A stretch of DNA of 64,000 nucleotides from Bacillota bacterium (GTDB lineage Bacteria > Bacillota > Bacilli > Paenibacillales > NBRC-103111): positions 1 through 64,000 of the forward strand of contig JAEWGW010000017.1 of the NCBI GenBank assembly GCA_023388055.1, given 5' to 3'. Positions 16,083 to 24,373 of this stretch are shown here, piece after piece (within the stretch, counting starts at the first letter, position 1; every line of letters starts with the position of its first letter). The position numbers were made by a program, and so were the translations under genes. The notes under the pieces are model-generated. The model did not search any database. It saw only the letters and a program-made list of their open reading frames with translations, and had not been told where the DNA came from.

Positions 16083-16189
16083 TCCCCCAAAAGTGAAGGG
16101 AAGCTTCGCAGCATAGTCCGATTACTTTTGGGGGAGCCCCTATAAATAATTACCGCAGAGGGACAGGGAAACCTGTCTCTTTGTGTTTT
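16083..16189 (+). terminator. adhE 3' hairpins, including an intrinsic terminator
   Basis: TCCCCCAAAAGT (16083-16094) is perfectly complementary to ACTTTTGGGGGA (16124-16135), but has no T run and may protect the 3' end. A second hairpin, GGACAGG-GAAA-CCTGTC (16161-16176), followed by TCTTTGTGTTTT, is the likely terminator. Confidence 0.65.
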
Positions 16190-16215
16190 CGAAAAGAGTG
16201 GTTTAGGGAGCAGGC

Positions 16216-16398
16216 TAACGGACACAGGGGACGCTATTTCGGGAAAAATGGTTGTTTTATCCGCCAAACGGACACAGAAGCCCTTATTTGGCTAAAAATC
16301 GCCTAAACTGGCGGGTTGGCGACTAAATAACGGCCTGTGAGTCCGCGAAAATTCGAAAAACCGGGAAACGGGGGAAATAAGGGATCGTCGGTCCGTTA
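16216..16398. repeat. Four-unit palindromic intergenic element, copy 3 (TAACGGAC family)
   Basis: Forward units are at 16216 and 16266, inverted units at 16327 and 16377, ending GTCCGTTA at 16398 (183 bp). Spacing is identical to copies 1, 2 and 4. It lies between the convergent adhE and fnr terminators. Bases 16399-16483 hold nothing I recognise. Confidence 0.85.
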
Positions 16399-16483
16399 CA
16401 CTAACCGGAGAGCCGCGGCGGATGTCCACGTTTTAACGTAGGTGACACCGGTTATCTCGTGCGGAAAACAGACCCTCCACACG

Positions 16484-16517
16484 CAAAAAAACCGGAATGC
16501 GTGGGATCGCATCCGGT
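16484..16517 (-). terminator. Intrinsic terminator of fnr
   Basis: On the minus strand, ACCGGATGCG pairs with CGCATTCCGGT (one bulged base) and is followed by seven T residues. It lies 24 bases beyond the fnr stop. Confidence 0.85.
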
Positions 16518-16540
16518 GCAAGAGGTAAGTATAAAAAAGT

Positions 16541-17272
16541 TCAAATCCGGCAAATTTCCGGAGGGCAATTCGGGCAATTCACAATGCTTTTCAAATAGAG
16601 CAGATCGTGAATGATAATCTGGCCTTGCTCGTAGCTGATCACGCCTTCTTCCTTATACGTGCTCAGAAGCCGGTTGACGCTTTCGCGGGTAGTGCCGATC
16701 ATGTTGGCCAGGTCGGTATTGGTCAGCTTGATGGCGAGTTTGATGCTGCCGTCCTCGCTTTTTTCGCCGCAGGTATTCGTCAGCCGGATCAAGGTGGAGG
16801 CAAGCGCGCCGGTTTTGCCGAAAAGCATCAAATCCCGGAATTTGGACTGGGTGGTGCGTTGCATGAGTCCCATCCACTTCATAAATTCAACCGCAAAGTC
16901 CCCGTGCTGATAAATCAGAATCTCCAGGTCCTTCTGCTGGACAACGCCGATGACACTGTCCTTAATGGCTTCTCCGTTGTAGCCGTAATGCATGTCGCCG
17001 TAGCCGCCGAATTCGCCAAAAAAATCTCCTTTTTGAAGGATGTTAAGGATCAGTTCCTTGCCGTCTTCAGTGGATTTGGTGATTTTCACCTGGCCTTTTC
17101 GGATATAAAACAGCTTCTCCGCCTTGTCGCCTTCCCAAAACACGTGGGAGCCTTCGGGCGCATTCTGGGGATACATAATATTTTCCAGACGAGACACATT
17201 CTCCTCAGAGAGAAAATGCCCGATTTGATAGCTGCTGGGGGTGAATTCCGGACGGGGATCCAATGAGCTCAT
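16541..17272 (-). CDS. fnr: Fnr, oxygen-sensing [4Fe-4S] transcription regulator
   Basis: This Crp/Fnr-family regulator switches on anaerobic genes when its iron-sulfur cluster is intact. The 243-residue protein has a cyclic-nucleotide-type beta-barrel (about 25-135), a dimer helix and a winged-helix DNA-binding domain whose recognition helix reads GTTRESVNRLL. The C-terminus ends NCPNCPPEICRI: C233-x2-C236-x4-C241 reproduces the spacing of the B. subtilis Fnr cluster ligands (227, 230, 235). E. coli-type N-terminal cysteines are absent. This separates it from generic Crp-like proteins. GGAAGGAGG precedes the ATG. Palindromes of the Fnr type lie in the adhE promoter and it is convergent with adhE. 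Confidence 0.9.
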   Translation of the reverse strand: MSSLDPRPEFTPSSYQIGHFLSEENVSRLENIMYPQNAPEGSHVFWEGDKAEKLFYIRKGQVKITKSTEDGKELILNILQKGDFFGEFGGYGDMHYGYNGEAIKDSVIGVVQQKDLEILIYQHGDFAVEFMKWMGLMQRTTQSKFRDLMLFGKTGALASTLIRLTNTCGEKSEDGSIKLAIKLTNTDLANMIGTTRESVNRLLSTYKEEGVISYEQGQIIIHDLLYLKSIVNCPNCPPEICRI

Positions 17273-17328
17273 AGATCTGTCCTCCTTCCAGATTAAATTT
17301 TGGCGATAGTGACTTTTTTCATATCTTT

Positions 17329-17357
17329 ATTGTACACGAAAATTTTTTGCCTTCCAA
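17329..17357 (-). promoter_or_regulatory. Sigma-A promoter of fnr
   Basis: On the minus strand TTGGAA (17357-17352), a 17-base spacer ending in TG, and TACAAT (17334-17329) form an extended -10 promoter about 57 bases before the fnr start codon. It overlaps the end of the neighbouring YheC/D gene only slightly. Confidence 0.65.
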
Positions 17358-17365
17358 TGAAATTA

Positions 17366-18466
17366 TTATGTCGTTTTATCCACGTTGCTCAAATAACGGG
17401 CATATCCCAGGGGATTGCGGTATACCGCCTTCCAAACCTCGTGCATTCCCGCCTCGCCGAAGCTGTAGCGCTGGTCTCTTCCGTTGGCCTCAATAAAGAT
17501 CAGATGACCATCCTCCATAATGCCCATGTCCAATCCCAAATCCGCCAAGCCGGGCAGCCGTTCGCCCAAAAACTCTGCAATTTGCAAGGATAACTGGCCG
17601 ATTCTGTCCTGAAGCTCCACGCCGTTCCAGCCGGGAAAATCGGCAAATACCTGCTCCATGGTCGCTACCTTCCCGCCTTGAGCCACATTGGTCAAAAATG
17701 CTCCGGTACGGGCCACCTTTGCCACCATTCCCGTTGTCTGCCACAAGCCCGATTCATTCTTCTGCACGGACACCCGGATGTCGAAGGGACACCCTTGATA
17801 CTTGGCCAGCGGCAAAAAATACTGCACCAGGTAGCTGCGCCGCCTGAGTCTGCGGATCAGATCTACCGGCAGGCGGCTGCCGAAGTAGTGTGAGCGCCAG
17901 GCGCCTGTTTTGGCGGAGCGGTATTTCCAACGCCATTTGCCCTGCTCCGACAGGCTAAGCAGCATAATGCCTTGTCCGACACTGCCATTGGAGGGTTTGA
18001 TGATAAGCGCGGGGTATTCCCGCATCAGCCGCTCCAGCACCGCCCGCTGCGCCGGCTCCGTTAAGGGCAAATGCGGCCGAATCACCGGACTTTGCTCCAG
18101 AAGCCGATGCAGCAGTAATTTGTCGTAACGGGTATGCAAATTAAAAATCTCCAAACCTTCTCTGGAGAGAGCCTCCAGTCTGGCCCGTGAGCGGGAATCC
18201 AAATGGATGGCGCGGTTATGAATCACAGCAGGTGTTTCCACCACCCTCCTGGCATACCGTCCGCCCTGGCGCACCAGCGCAGGCACATGATGTTTCGGGC
18301 GCCCCGGCGCTAAGCTTGACAGCTTCAGATAACAGACTGCGAGACCATGAGCGGCGGCCGCTTCCTCAAAAAAGGGTATCTGTTCATGGCCGGTTCTTCT
18401 TCCTTGGCACAAGCGGTCGTACACGGAGGCATTCAGCAGAATGCCGACATACCGATTTTGGTTCAT
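17366..18466 (-). CDS. YheC/YheD-family endospore coat-associated ATP-grasp protein
   Basis: YheC and YheD are ATP-grasp-fold proteins associated with the spore coat; their reaction is not known. The 366-residue protein begins NQNRYVGILLNASVYDRL, as in that family, and has ATP-grasp signatures KPSNGSVGQGI near residue 160 and the acidic metal-binding segment GHLIFIEANGRD near the C-terminus. ATG 18466 is preceded by GGAGAGGAGGG; the longer open frame upstream lacks a site. It is divergent from the CotSA-like gene and opens the spore-surface locus. CATATTCT about 30 bases upstream could be a sporulation -10 box. Confidence 0.82.
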   Translation of the reverse strand: MNQNRYVGILLNASVYDRLCQGRRTGHEQIPFFEEAAAAHGLAVCYLKLSSLAPGRPKHHVPALVRQGGRYARRVVETPAVIHNRAIHLDSRSRARLEALSREGLEIFNLHTRYDKLLLHRLLEQSPVIRPHLPLTEPAQRAVLERLMREYPALIIKPSNGSVGQGIMLLSLSEQGKWRWKYRSAKTGAWRSHYFGSRLPVDLIRRLRRRSYLVQYFLPLAKYQGCPFDIRVSVQKNESGLWQTTGMVAKVARTGAFLTNVAQGGKVATMEQVFADFPGWNGVELQDRIGQLSLQIAEFLGERLPGLADLGLDMGIMEDGHLIFIEANGRDQRYSFGEAGMHEVWKAVYRNPLGYARYLSNVDKTT

Positions 18467-18590
18467 GATCCACCCTCCTCTCCAACAGAATATGGCTTCC
18501 GGGCGAATCCGCATGGATGTTTGTCTAAGCCGCCATTCCTTTTTACGCATAAGCTTGTAGGAGAAGCTACTGCAAAAGGAGGTGCCGACC

Positions 18591-19748
18591 GTGATGATTA
18601 AACCGAAGGTTGCCTTGGTTTCCCCCGGTTCCTTCATTATTCCCTCCGGCGTCAGCAGCTCTGTGGAGCAGGTGATGGAGGAGCTGGCCAACCGACTCGG
18701 CGTGTATACGGATTGCACCGTATACGGGATCCGCACACCGGGAATACCCGCGAGGGAAATCCGGGGACCTGTCCGGTATCTCCGCCCGTCGGGCAGAAGG
18801 AACTATTTATCTGCGGTCATCAAAAGCCTGAGGCAGGAGAAAGTTGACTTAATCCAAGTGGATAATCGGCCAAGAATGGCCAGGGCGGTCAAAAAAGCGC
18901 TGCCCGGAAGCCGGGTCTGGCTGGCCCTGCATTCCCTGACCTTTGTTTCCCGGCAGCATATCGGGAGACAGGAGCTGGCGAACTGCTTCCGCCATGTGGA
19001 GCGGATTCTGGTCAACAGCCGTTATCTGGAGGAGGAGATTTCCCGCCTGGTTCCCGAAGCGGCATATAAGCTGCAGGTGCTGTATCCCGGTGTGAACACC
19101 GGATTGTTTTTGCCCAGATGGGAAGGGGAAGGTGCGCGGCTGCGTGAGGAAAAGCTCCGGGTCATGGGGTATACCGGCAAAAAAATCATCCTTTATGCGG
19201 GCAGGCTCCGCGAGATCAAAGGGGTCCACCATCTGCTGGAGGCCATGCCCAGGCTGGCTGCACAGTATCCCGACGCGGTCCTGGTCGTAGTCGGAGGCGC
19301 CTTCTATGGCTCCAAACGGACCACCGATTATGTACGGAAGCTCCACCGTATGGCCCGTTCCTTGCCCAGGAATGTGCGCTTCGTGCCTTATGTCCCGCAC
19401 GAGCAGATGCCGGAATGGTTCAGGCTGGCGGATGTGGCGGTGATGCCCTCCCCCAGACGGGAGGCCTTCGGCTTGGTCAACGTGGAGGCTATGGCCTCCG
19501 CGGTGCCCGTGGTGGCGGCGGATTCAGGCGGTATGCGGGAAATTATCCTTCATGAGGAAACGGGTTATCTGGTTCCCGTGGGATATTTAAGCGGAGGGAT
19601 TGCCGATGCGGTAGGGAGGCTGTTGGCCGATCAAGAGCTGGCCAGACGGATGGGGGAGCAGGCGGCCCAGCGCGTGCGGGAGCAGTTTACCTGGGAGGGG
19701 GCAGCGGTCCGCTGGCTGATGCTGGCCGGCTTTGGTTTGGTTTTTTGA
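18591..19748 (+). CDS. GT4-family glycosyltransferase, CotSA-like spore coat protein
   Basis: This is a retaining GT-B glycosyltransferase. An N-terminal Rossmann lobe (KVALVSPGSFIIPSGVSSSVEQ) is followed by the donor lobe with ILYAGRLREIKGVHHLLEAM and the GT4 signature FGLVNVEAMASAVPVVAADSGG containing the EX7E-type glutamates. The 385-residue length and the adjacent YheC/D gene fit the B. subtilis coat protein CotSA. AAAGGAGG ends at 18582, so GTG 18591 (eight-base spacing) is preferred; ATG 18594 is nearly as good. The substrate cannot be read from sequence. Confidence 0.8.
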   Translation: MMIKPKVALVSPGSFIIPSGVSSSVEQVMEELANRLGVYTDCTVYGIRTPGIPAREIRGPVRYLRPSGRRNYLSAVIKSLRQEKVDLIQVDNRPRMARAVKKALPGSRVWLALHSLTFVSRQHIGRQELANCFRHVERILVNSRYLEEEISRLVPEAAYKLQVLYPGVNTGLFLPRWEGEGARLREEKLRVMGYTGKKIILYAGRLREIKGVHHLLEAMPRLAAQYPDAVLVVVGGAFYGSKRTTDYVRKLHRMARSLPRNVRFVPYVPHEQMPEWFRLADVAVMPSPRREAFGLVNVEAMASAVPVVAADSGGMREIILHEETGYLVPVGYLSGGIADAVGRLLADQELARRMGEQAAQRVREQFTWEGAAVRWLMLAGFGLVF

Positions 19749-19796
19749 AAAAAAAATGATTCATGGGTATCCGCCTATTTTCCAGAGGTTCAAGGA

Positions 19797-19845
19797 ACCT
19801 GCATCTGGGTGTTTGGCATATGTTACAGATGACTAGTTCTGTAAC
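19797..19845 (+). promoter_or_regulatory. Candidate sigma-K promoter and inverted repeat before the decapeptide-repeat gene
   Basis: AC (19797-19798) and CATATGTTA (19817-19825) fit the late mother-cell sigma-K pattern AC...CATAnnnTA. Immediately downstream, GTTACAGA (19822-19829) and TCTGTAAC (19838-19845) form a perfect eight-base inverted repeat that could be an operator or a 5' mRNA hairpin. The coding start is 37 bases further. Confidence 0.5.
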
Positions 19846-19881
19846 CATTCGCCCATAGCACAAATGGAAGGGAAGAGCCCC

Positions 19882-22800
19882 ATGAAACCTAAAAAACTGC
19901 CTGTCGGCAGGGAACGCAAGGATGCGGGTAAAGGCACCGTCGTCAACGCCCACCAGTCTGAGTTGCGGTGGCTGGATGAACAGCCTGCGGAAACCAGAAA
20001 CACCAGAGACAGACGGCAGCAGCCGGAACGGGCACCCGGAAATGATGCGGAAGCAGCACCGGCACCGTCATCCCGGGTTGTGCCGGAAGCGCCGAGGCAT
20101 GTGGTCCCGGAAGGAACGCTGCCGGCCGCGCCCGTAACACCGGCCGTACCTGCAGCCGCTGACATCCGGGAGCAGCCGCCCGAACCCGCGGCTCCGCCGG
20201 TCCAGACACCTGCCGTCAAGGAGACAGTCAGCATCCACAAGGCCATTGTGCCCGAGCGTCCGATCCGCTCGGCCAAGGAAGCCGTTATCCGGAATGTGGC
20301 GGCAGTTCCGTCCAAACCCAAGCAAGCCGACGCAGGCAAGCTTTTGGAGCGGAAAACCGAAACTCCCCAGGCTCCCATCATTTATACCGATGACATTACC
20401 GATCAGGCTGTAACCGGAAGCAAGCTGGCGAACCACTCCGTCACGTCAGAAAAGATTGTTCCGGGCTCAGTGGGTACCAAGGAGCTGGAGGATTACTCTG
20501 TAACGGAGGGGAAGCTTTCCATTGGGGCAGTTACCTCCAATAAGCTGGCGGACGAATCCGTAGGGGCGGAGCATCTCCGCGACGGGGCTGTAACGGCTAA
20601 CAAAATCGGATTGTACAGCATCACCGCAGACAAACTGGTGGACGGCTGTGTGACCCGGGAGAAGCTGGCGGATAAAATTATCGGCGGCATGCAGCTGGAG
20701 GAGGGTGCAATCGAAGGCAAACATCTGGCTGGAGGCATCATTGGGCCAGAGCATCTGCGCAGCCAATCCATCGGGCCGGATCATATTGGCGTGGCTTCCA
20801 TCGGGGCATCCCAACTGGTGAACGGGGCAGTCAACTCCGCCAAGCTGGGGAATGGCTCCGTGTTGGAGGAGAAGCTGTCGGATGGGGCTGTCACCTCGGA
20901 AAAGCTGCGCTCCGAAAGTGTGGAAACACGCCATCTCAAGGCGGATTCGGTGCAAAGCGGGCATCTGCAGCCGTTCTCCGTCACGTCCCGCCACTTGGAG
21001 GATGGAGCGGTTACCGAGAGCAAAATCGGCAGAGGTGAGGTGGGTCCTGTCCAACTGCGCCAGGGGGCGGTAGTCCAGGAGCATCTGGATGACCAATCGG
21101 TCACAACCCGCGCCTTGCAGAAGGCGGCGGTCACCGGCGAAAAGCTGGCGGCTGAGGCGGTTCGCGGAACGCATATCGGAGCCGACGAAATCCGCACCTC
21201 CCATTTGCAGGCAGGATCGGTGACGGCGGAGAAGCTGGCGGACAGCAGCGTGGGCACCTCCGCTATCCGTAAGCGTGCCGTGATTCTGGGACAGCTGGCC
21301 ATCGGCTCCGTGGGCGCCGAGGAAATTCTGCCGGGTGCCGTAGGGGCGCCGGCGTTGGCCAACGAAGCGGTAACCCGGGAGAAGCTGGCGGCGGACTCGG
21401 TCGTGGGAGCCCATATTGCCGCGGATGAAATCCGTACCGTACATCTGGCAAGCGGGGCGGTGACGGCGGATAAACTGGCTGAGGACAGTGTAACGGCCTC
21501 GGTTCTGGCCAAGGGCTCCGTGACCGCCGACAAGCTGGCGGCGGATTCCGTAGGCGCCGAGCAGATCCAGGCAGGCTCCGTAGGCGAGCAGGCCTTGGCG
21601 GCTAACTCCGTTACAGGCCACAAGCTGGTGAAAGGCAGTGTGACGGAGGAAAAGCTGGCGGTGGATATTATCGGCAGCGATCATCTGAAGCAGGAAACGG
21701 TGAGGGGCTACCACATTACCAAGGGTGCCGTGCACGGCTACCATCTGGAGCAAGATGCCGTCACTAACGACAAGCTGGCTGACGAATCCGTATATGGCGT
21801 CAAGCTCCGTGCGGCCTCTGTCACCTCCCGTCATCTGGCGGATGGGGCCATAGGCTTCCGTCATCTGGCTCCCTCCTCCGTAGGCGGGGAGCAGGTAATC
21901 CAAGGCAGTCTGCAGGGAAAACATCTGGCTGACGGCGGAGTAGGCTCTAACCAGATCGCTCCGGATTCCATCGGGGAAGCCCATCTGCATAACCGGGCGG
22001 TGACAACCGACAAGCTGGCCTCCGGTGCAGTTACCGGCGACAAGCTGGCAGTGGAGGCTGTAGCCAGCAAGCACATGAAGCCGGGTGCGGTTCATGGCTT
22101 CCATCTGCAGCCCAGCTCCATCGGCGCCAGTCATTTGGAGAAGGGGATTCTCAAGCAGGAGCATTTTGGAGCGGGCTACATCGACGCATCCATCCTGGCT
22201 CCCTCCAGCATCCAAGGGCTTCACCTGGCGGATTGTACGGTCACCGACGGCAAGCTGGCCGCCCATTCCGTAGAGGGACGCCATCTGCGTGACGGTGCTG
22301 TAGCTGCTCGGCATCTCGCTCCCGGCAGCGTAAGCGGGCTGAATATTCTGCCCGGCAGCATCACCACCGCCCATCTGGGCACTGTGGAGCTGGATGCGGG
22401 CAGCATCGTCAATCTCCAGGTTGGGGCGGAGGAGCTGGTCAACGGCAGCGTCACCTCGGAGAAGCTGCTTCTGGATTCCGTTCACAGCGGCCATATCCGG
22501 GACAAATCCATTCTTGCCGGGCATATCGGCCCCCAATCCGTGCTTGCGGAGCATCTGCAGGATGGGACGGTTACCGGAGCGAAGCTGGCGGAAAAAACAA
22601 TCACCGGCAGTCACCTGACGGAAGGGGCCATCGATGGCACCCATCTGGCCGAGGGTTCGGTCAGCGGCCGCCATGTACGTGACAGCTCCATCGCCTCCCG
22701 GCATCTTCTGCCCGGCAGTGTGGGCGGCGAACACCTGAAGCCGGCCAGCATCACTACGGCTCATCTGGGGAATGTGCAGCTGGATGCCGTCAACATTGTG

Positions 22801-23955
22801 AATCTTGTGGCCGGCACAGAGCAGTTGGGCAACGGAAGCGTGACAGGGGAGAAGCTGGCTGCGGATTCGGTTCACAGCGGGCATATCCGGGCTGGGGCCA
22901 TCGGTGCGGACCATATCGGCGCCCGGGTCATCCAGGAAGGGCATCTGCAGGATGGGGCGGTGAATGCCGCGAAGCTGTCGCCAGGGGCTGTTGGCGGTTT
23001 CCATCTGGTTGACGGCGCTGTAACCTCCCGCCATCTCCTCCCGGGAAGTGTGGCAGGACAGCATCTTCAACCCGGGAGCATTACCACGGAGCACCTGGGT
23101 GCGGTAGAGCTGGATGCGGCTCAAATCGTGAACCTCCTGGTAGGCAGTGAACATTTGGGCAATGAATGCGTCACTTCGGAAAAGGTGGCTTTGGCTTCCA
23201 TCCGCAGCGAGCACATCGACAATGATGCGATCTATTCGGAGCATATCAGCACACTTGCCGTGTTGGAGGAGCATCTGCAGGACGGCTCCATCACGTCAGC
23301 GAAGCTGTCGGAGGGGGCTGTGCACGGGGTGCACCTGGCCGAGGAAACCATCGGCAGCCGCCATCTGCGTGACGGCATCATCGGCCTGCGGCACTTGTCT
23401 GCGGAGGTTTCGGGCATGCTGAAGCAGGCTCATACATGGGTGGAAGAAGCAGGAAACACCCTTCAAGCCATAATCGACAGCACCGGAATTGCCGACGGAG
23501 CGGTAGCCGGCGCCAAGCTGGCAGACGGAGCGGTGGACGGCAGCAAGCTGGCGGAGGGAGCGGTGGATGGCAGCAAGCTGGCGGACGGAGCGGTAGCCGG
23601 CAGCAAGCTGGCGAACGGAGCGGTGGACGGAAGCAAGCTGGCCAAGGAAGGCGTAAGCGAAGAGCATCTGACCCCTTCCCTGCGCAAGAAATTGCAGCAG
23701 ATTACGGTAGGGCCGCAATGCGGCGCATTCTCCTTCCGGTTTCCGGCCATGCAGGAAATCTGCCAACTGGAGATTACGCTGGGCCTTCCTTACCCCGACA
23801 CCAACTATGTTTTGGTAGCCATGACCAATCATCCGGCCTGCTACGCCGTGTTGAAGGAGCTTCATCCCGACCGGGCCATCGTCGAACTGGTGCGGACCAA
23901 AATCAGCGGCGATATTTCCGGTGCAGTCAGTTGGATTGCCACTTCCATGAGCTGA
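19882..23955 (+). CDS. Giant decapeptide-repeat protein, putative spore-surface fibre (WIAG-tail-like)
   Basis: The 1357-residue product has a basic, Ala/Pro-rich N-terminal region (1-165) with no signal peptide, then about 100 units of exactly ten residues (about 176-1173) of the form xSVTxEKLxD / GAVxGxHLxP. A short helical insert (VEEAGNTLQAIID) follows, then five nearly identical units (AVDGSKLADG) and a globular C-terminal domain of about 95 residues ending SWIATSMS. The ending recalls the WIAG-tail domain I remember from Paenibacillus proteins, and similar decapeptides occur in phage tail fibres. I infer an extended fibrous stalk with a terminal head. ATG 19882 has AAGGGAAG six bases upstream; ATG 19864 does not. 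Glycosyltransferase genes on both sides suggest it is glycosylated or anchors glycan. Confidence 0.72.
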   Translation: MKPKKLPVGRERKDAGKGTVVNAHQSELRWLDEQPAETRNTRDRRQQPERAPGNDAEAAPAPSSRVVPEAPRHVVPEGTLPAAPVTPAVPAAADIREQPPEPAAPPVQTPAVKETVSIHKAIVPERPIRSAKEAVIRNVAAVPSKPKQADAGKLLERKTETPQAPIIYTDDITDQAVTGSKLANHSVTSEKIVPGSVGTKELEDYSVTEGKLSIGAVTSNKLADESVGAEHLRDGAVTANKIGLYSITADKLVDGCVTREKLADKIIGGMQLEEGAIEGKHLAGGIIGPEHLRSQSIGPDHIGVASIGASQLVNGAVNSAKLGNGSVLEEKLSDGAVTSEKLRSESVETRHLKADSVQSGHLQPFSVTSRHLEDGAVTESKIGRGEVGPVQLRQGAVVQEHLDDQSVTTRALQKAAVTGEKLAAEAVRGTHIGADEIRTSHLQAGSVTAEKLADSSVGTSAIRKRAVILGQLAIGSVGAEEILPGAVGAPALANEAVTREKLAADSVVGAHIAADEIRTVHLASGAVTADKLAEDSVTASVLAKGSVTADKLAADSVGAEQIQAGSVGEQALAANSVTGHKLVKGSVTEEKLAVDIIGSDHLKQETVRGYHITKGAVHGYHLEQDAVTNDKLADESVYGVKLRAASVTSRHLADGAIGFRHLAPSSVGGEQVIQGSLQGKHLADGGVGSNQIAPDSIGEAHLHNRAVTTDKLASGAVTGDKLAVEAVASKHMKPGAVHGFHLQPSSIGASHLEKGILKQEHFGAGYIDASILAPSSIQGLHLADCTVTDGKLAAHSVEGRHLRDGAVAARHLAPGSVSGLNILPGSITTAHLGTVELDAGSIVNLQVGAEELVNGSVTSEKLLLDSVHSGHIRDKSILAGHIGPQSVLAEHLQDGTVTGAKLAEKTITGSHLTEGAIDGTHLAEGSVSGRHVRDSSIASRHLLPGSVGGEHLKPASITTAHLGNVQLDAVNIVNLVAGTEQLGNGSVTGEKLAADSVHSGHIRAGAIGADHIGARVIQEGHLQDGAVNAAKLSPGAVGGFHLVDGAVTSRHLLPGSVAGQHLQPGSITTEHLGAVELDAAQIVNLLVGSEHLGNECVTSEKVALASIRSEHIDNDAIYSEHISTLAVLEEHLQDGSITSAKLSEGAVHGVHLAEETIGSRHLRDGIIGLRHLSAEVSGMLKQAHTWVEEAGNTLQAIIDSTGIADGAVAGAKLADGAVDGSKLAEGAVDGSKLADGAVAGSKLANGAVDGSKLAKEGVSEEHLTPSLRKKLQQITVGPQCGAFSFRFPAMQEICQLEITLGLPYPDTNYVLVAMTNHPACYAVLKELHPDRAIVELVRTKISGDISGAVSWIATSMS
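20407..23402 (+). repeat. About 100 in-phase 30-bp units encoding decapeptides
   Basis: The 30-base period is kept without a single slip over about 3 kb. Units are diverged, but positions 2-3 (V/I-T/x) and 7-8 (K/H-L/I) are nearly fixed. A higher-order repeat is visible: the block SITTAHLG-VELDA-IVNL occurs at 22354, 22744 and about 23074, separated by 13 and 11 units, so whole groups of units have been duplicated. Confidence 0.9.
23494..23643 (+). repeat. Five near-identical 30-bp tandem units
   Basis: Units begin at 23494, 23524, 23554, 23584 and 23614 and encode DGAVxGSKLA with only a few base changes. They are far more alike than the main array, which points to recent expansion and probable length variation between strains. 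Confidence 0.9.
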
Positions 23956-23978
23956 GCAGCTTAGCGAGTATTGAATAC

Positions 23979-24030
23979 AGGACTGCTTCTGTACGGACAT
24001 TCATCCGTGCAGGGCAGTTCTGTTTCCTTC
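23979..24030 (+). terminator. Probable terminator of the decapeptide-repeat gene
   Basis: AGGACTGC (23979-23986) pairs with GCAGTTCT (24014-24021), and an inner stem ACGGA/TCCGT (23993-23997/24004-24008) stacks in the loop. The T run is interrupted (CTGTTTCCTT), so strength is uncertain. Confidence 0.55.
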
Positions 24031-24069
24031 CGGCGAAGGGTTAAGCACATGAGCGTACTTTCTTTTTTC

Positions 24070-24252
24070 TAACGGCGGTTAAAGACGCTATTTTGCTAAT
24101 TTAACCATCTTTTTTATTCTAACGGCGGCCAGAGCCGTTATTTGGTCCTTTCGGTCGGTTTGGGGCCCGGCTTGAGGCAAATAACGGCGCTGGCTTCCGT
24201 TAGATTTTTGAGACAGGCTTTTTATCCAGAATAACGGCGTTCACCGCCGTTA
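24070..24252. repeat. Four-unit palindromic intergenic element, copy 4 (TAACGGCGG variant)
   Basis: Forward units TAACGGCGG are at 24070 and 24120; inverted units ATAACGGCG are at 24181 and 24231, ending CCGTTA at 24252. Offsets 0, 50, 111 and 161 and the 183-bp length equal those of copies 2 and 3, although the unit sequence has shifted from GGAC to GGCGG. Confidence 0.85.
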
Positions 24253-24373
24253 GAATCGCCCATGGTCCAGCGGGACCGTCACCATCAACGAAAATGCCGG
24301 GCAGACGCTGCACTTTCACAAATTTTGAAGGTTACTTTGAACTCCCCCAAATTACTCCTGCACACCTCCCGCG

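Noticed and set aside
20467..23274. A 935-codon open frame antisense to the decapeptide-repeat gene (and further long antisense frames there)
   Set aside because: A 30-base repeat keeps every frame in phase, so absence of stops in one unit means absence in all. It has no ribosome-binding site, and the sense strand has clear start signals and a plausible C-terminal domain.
23494..23643. 30-bp repeats considered as a small CRISPR array
   Set aside because: The units are contiguous with no spacers and are in frame with the coding sequence.
19882..23955. Collagen-like exosporium protein (BclA type)
   Set aside because: There are no Gly-X-Y triplets; the period is ten residues with conserved V/T and K/H-L positions.
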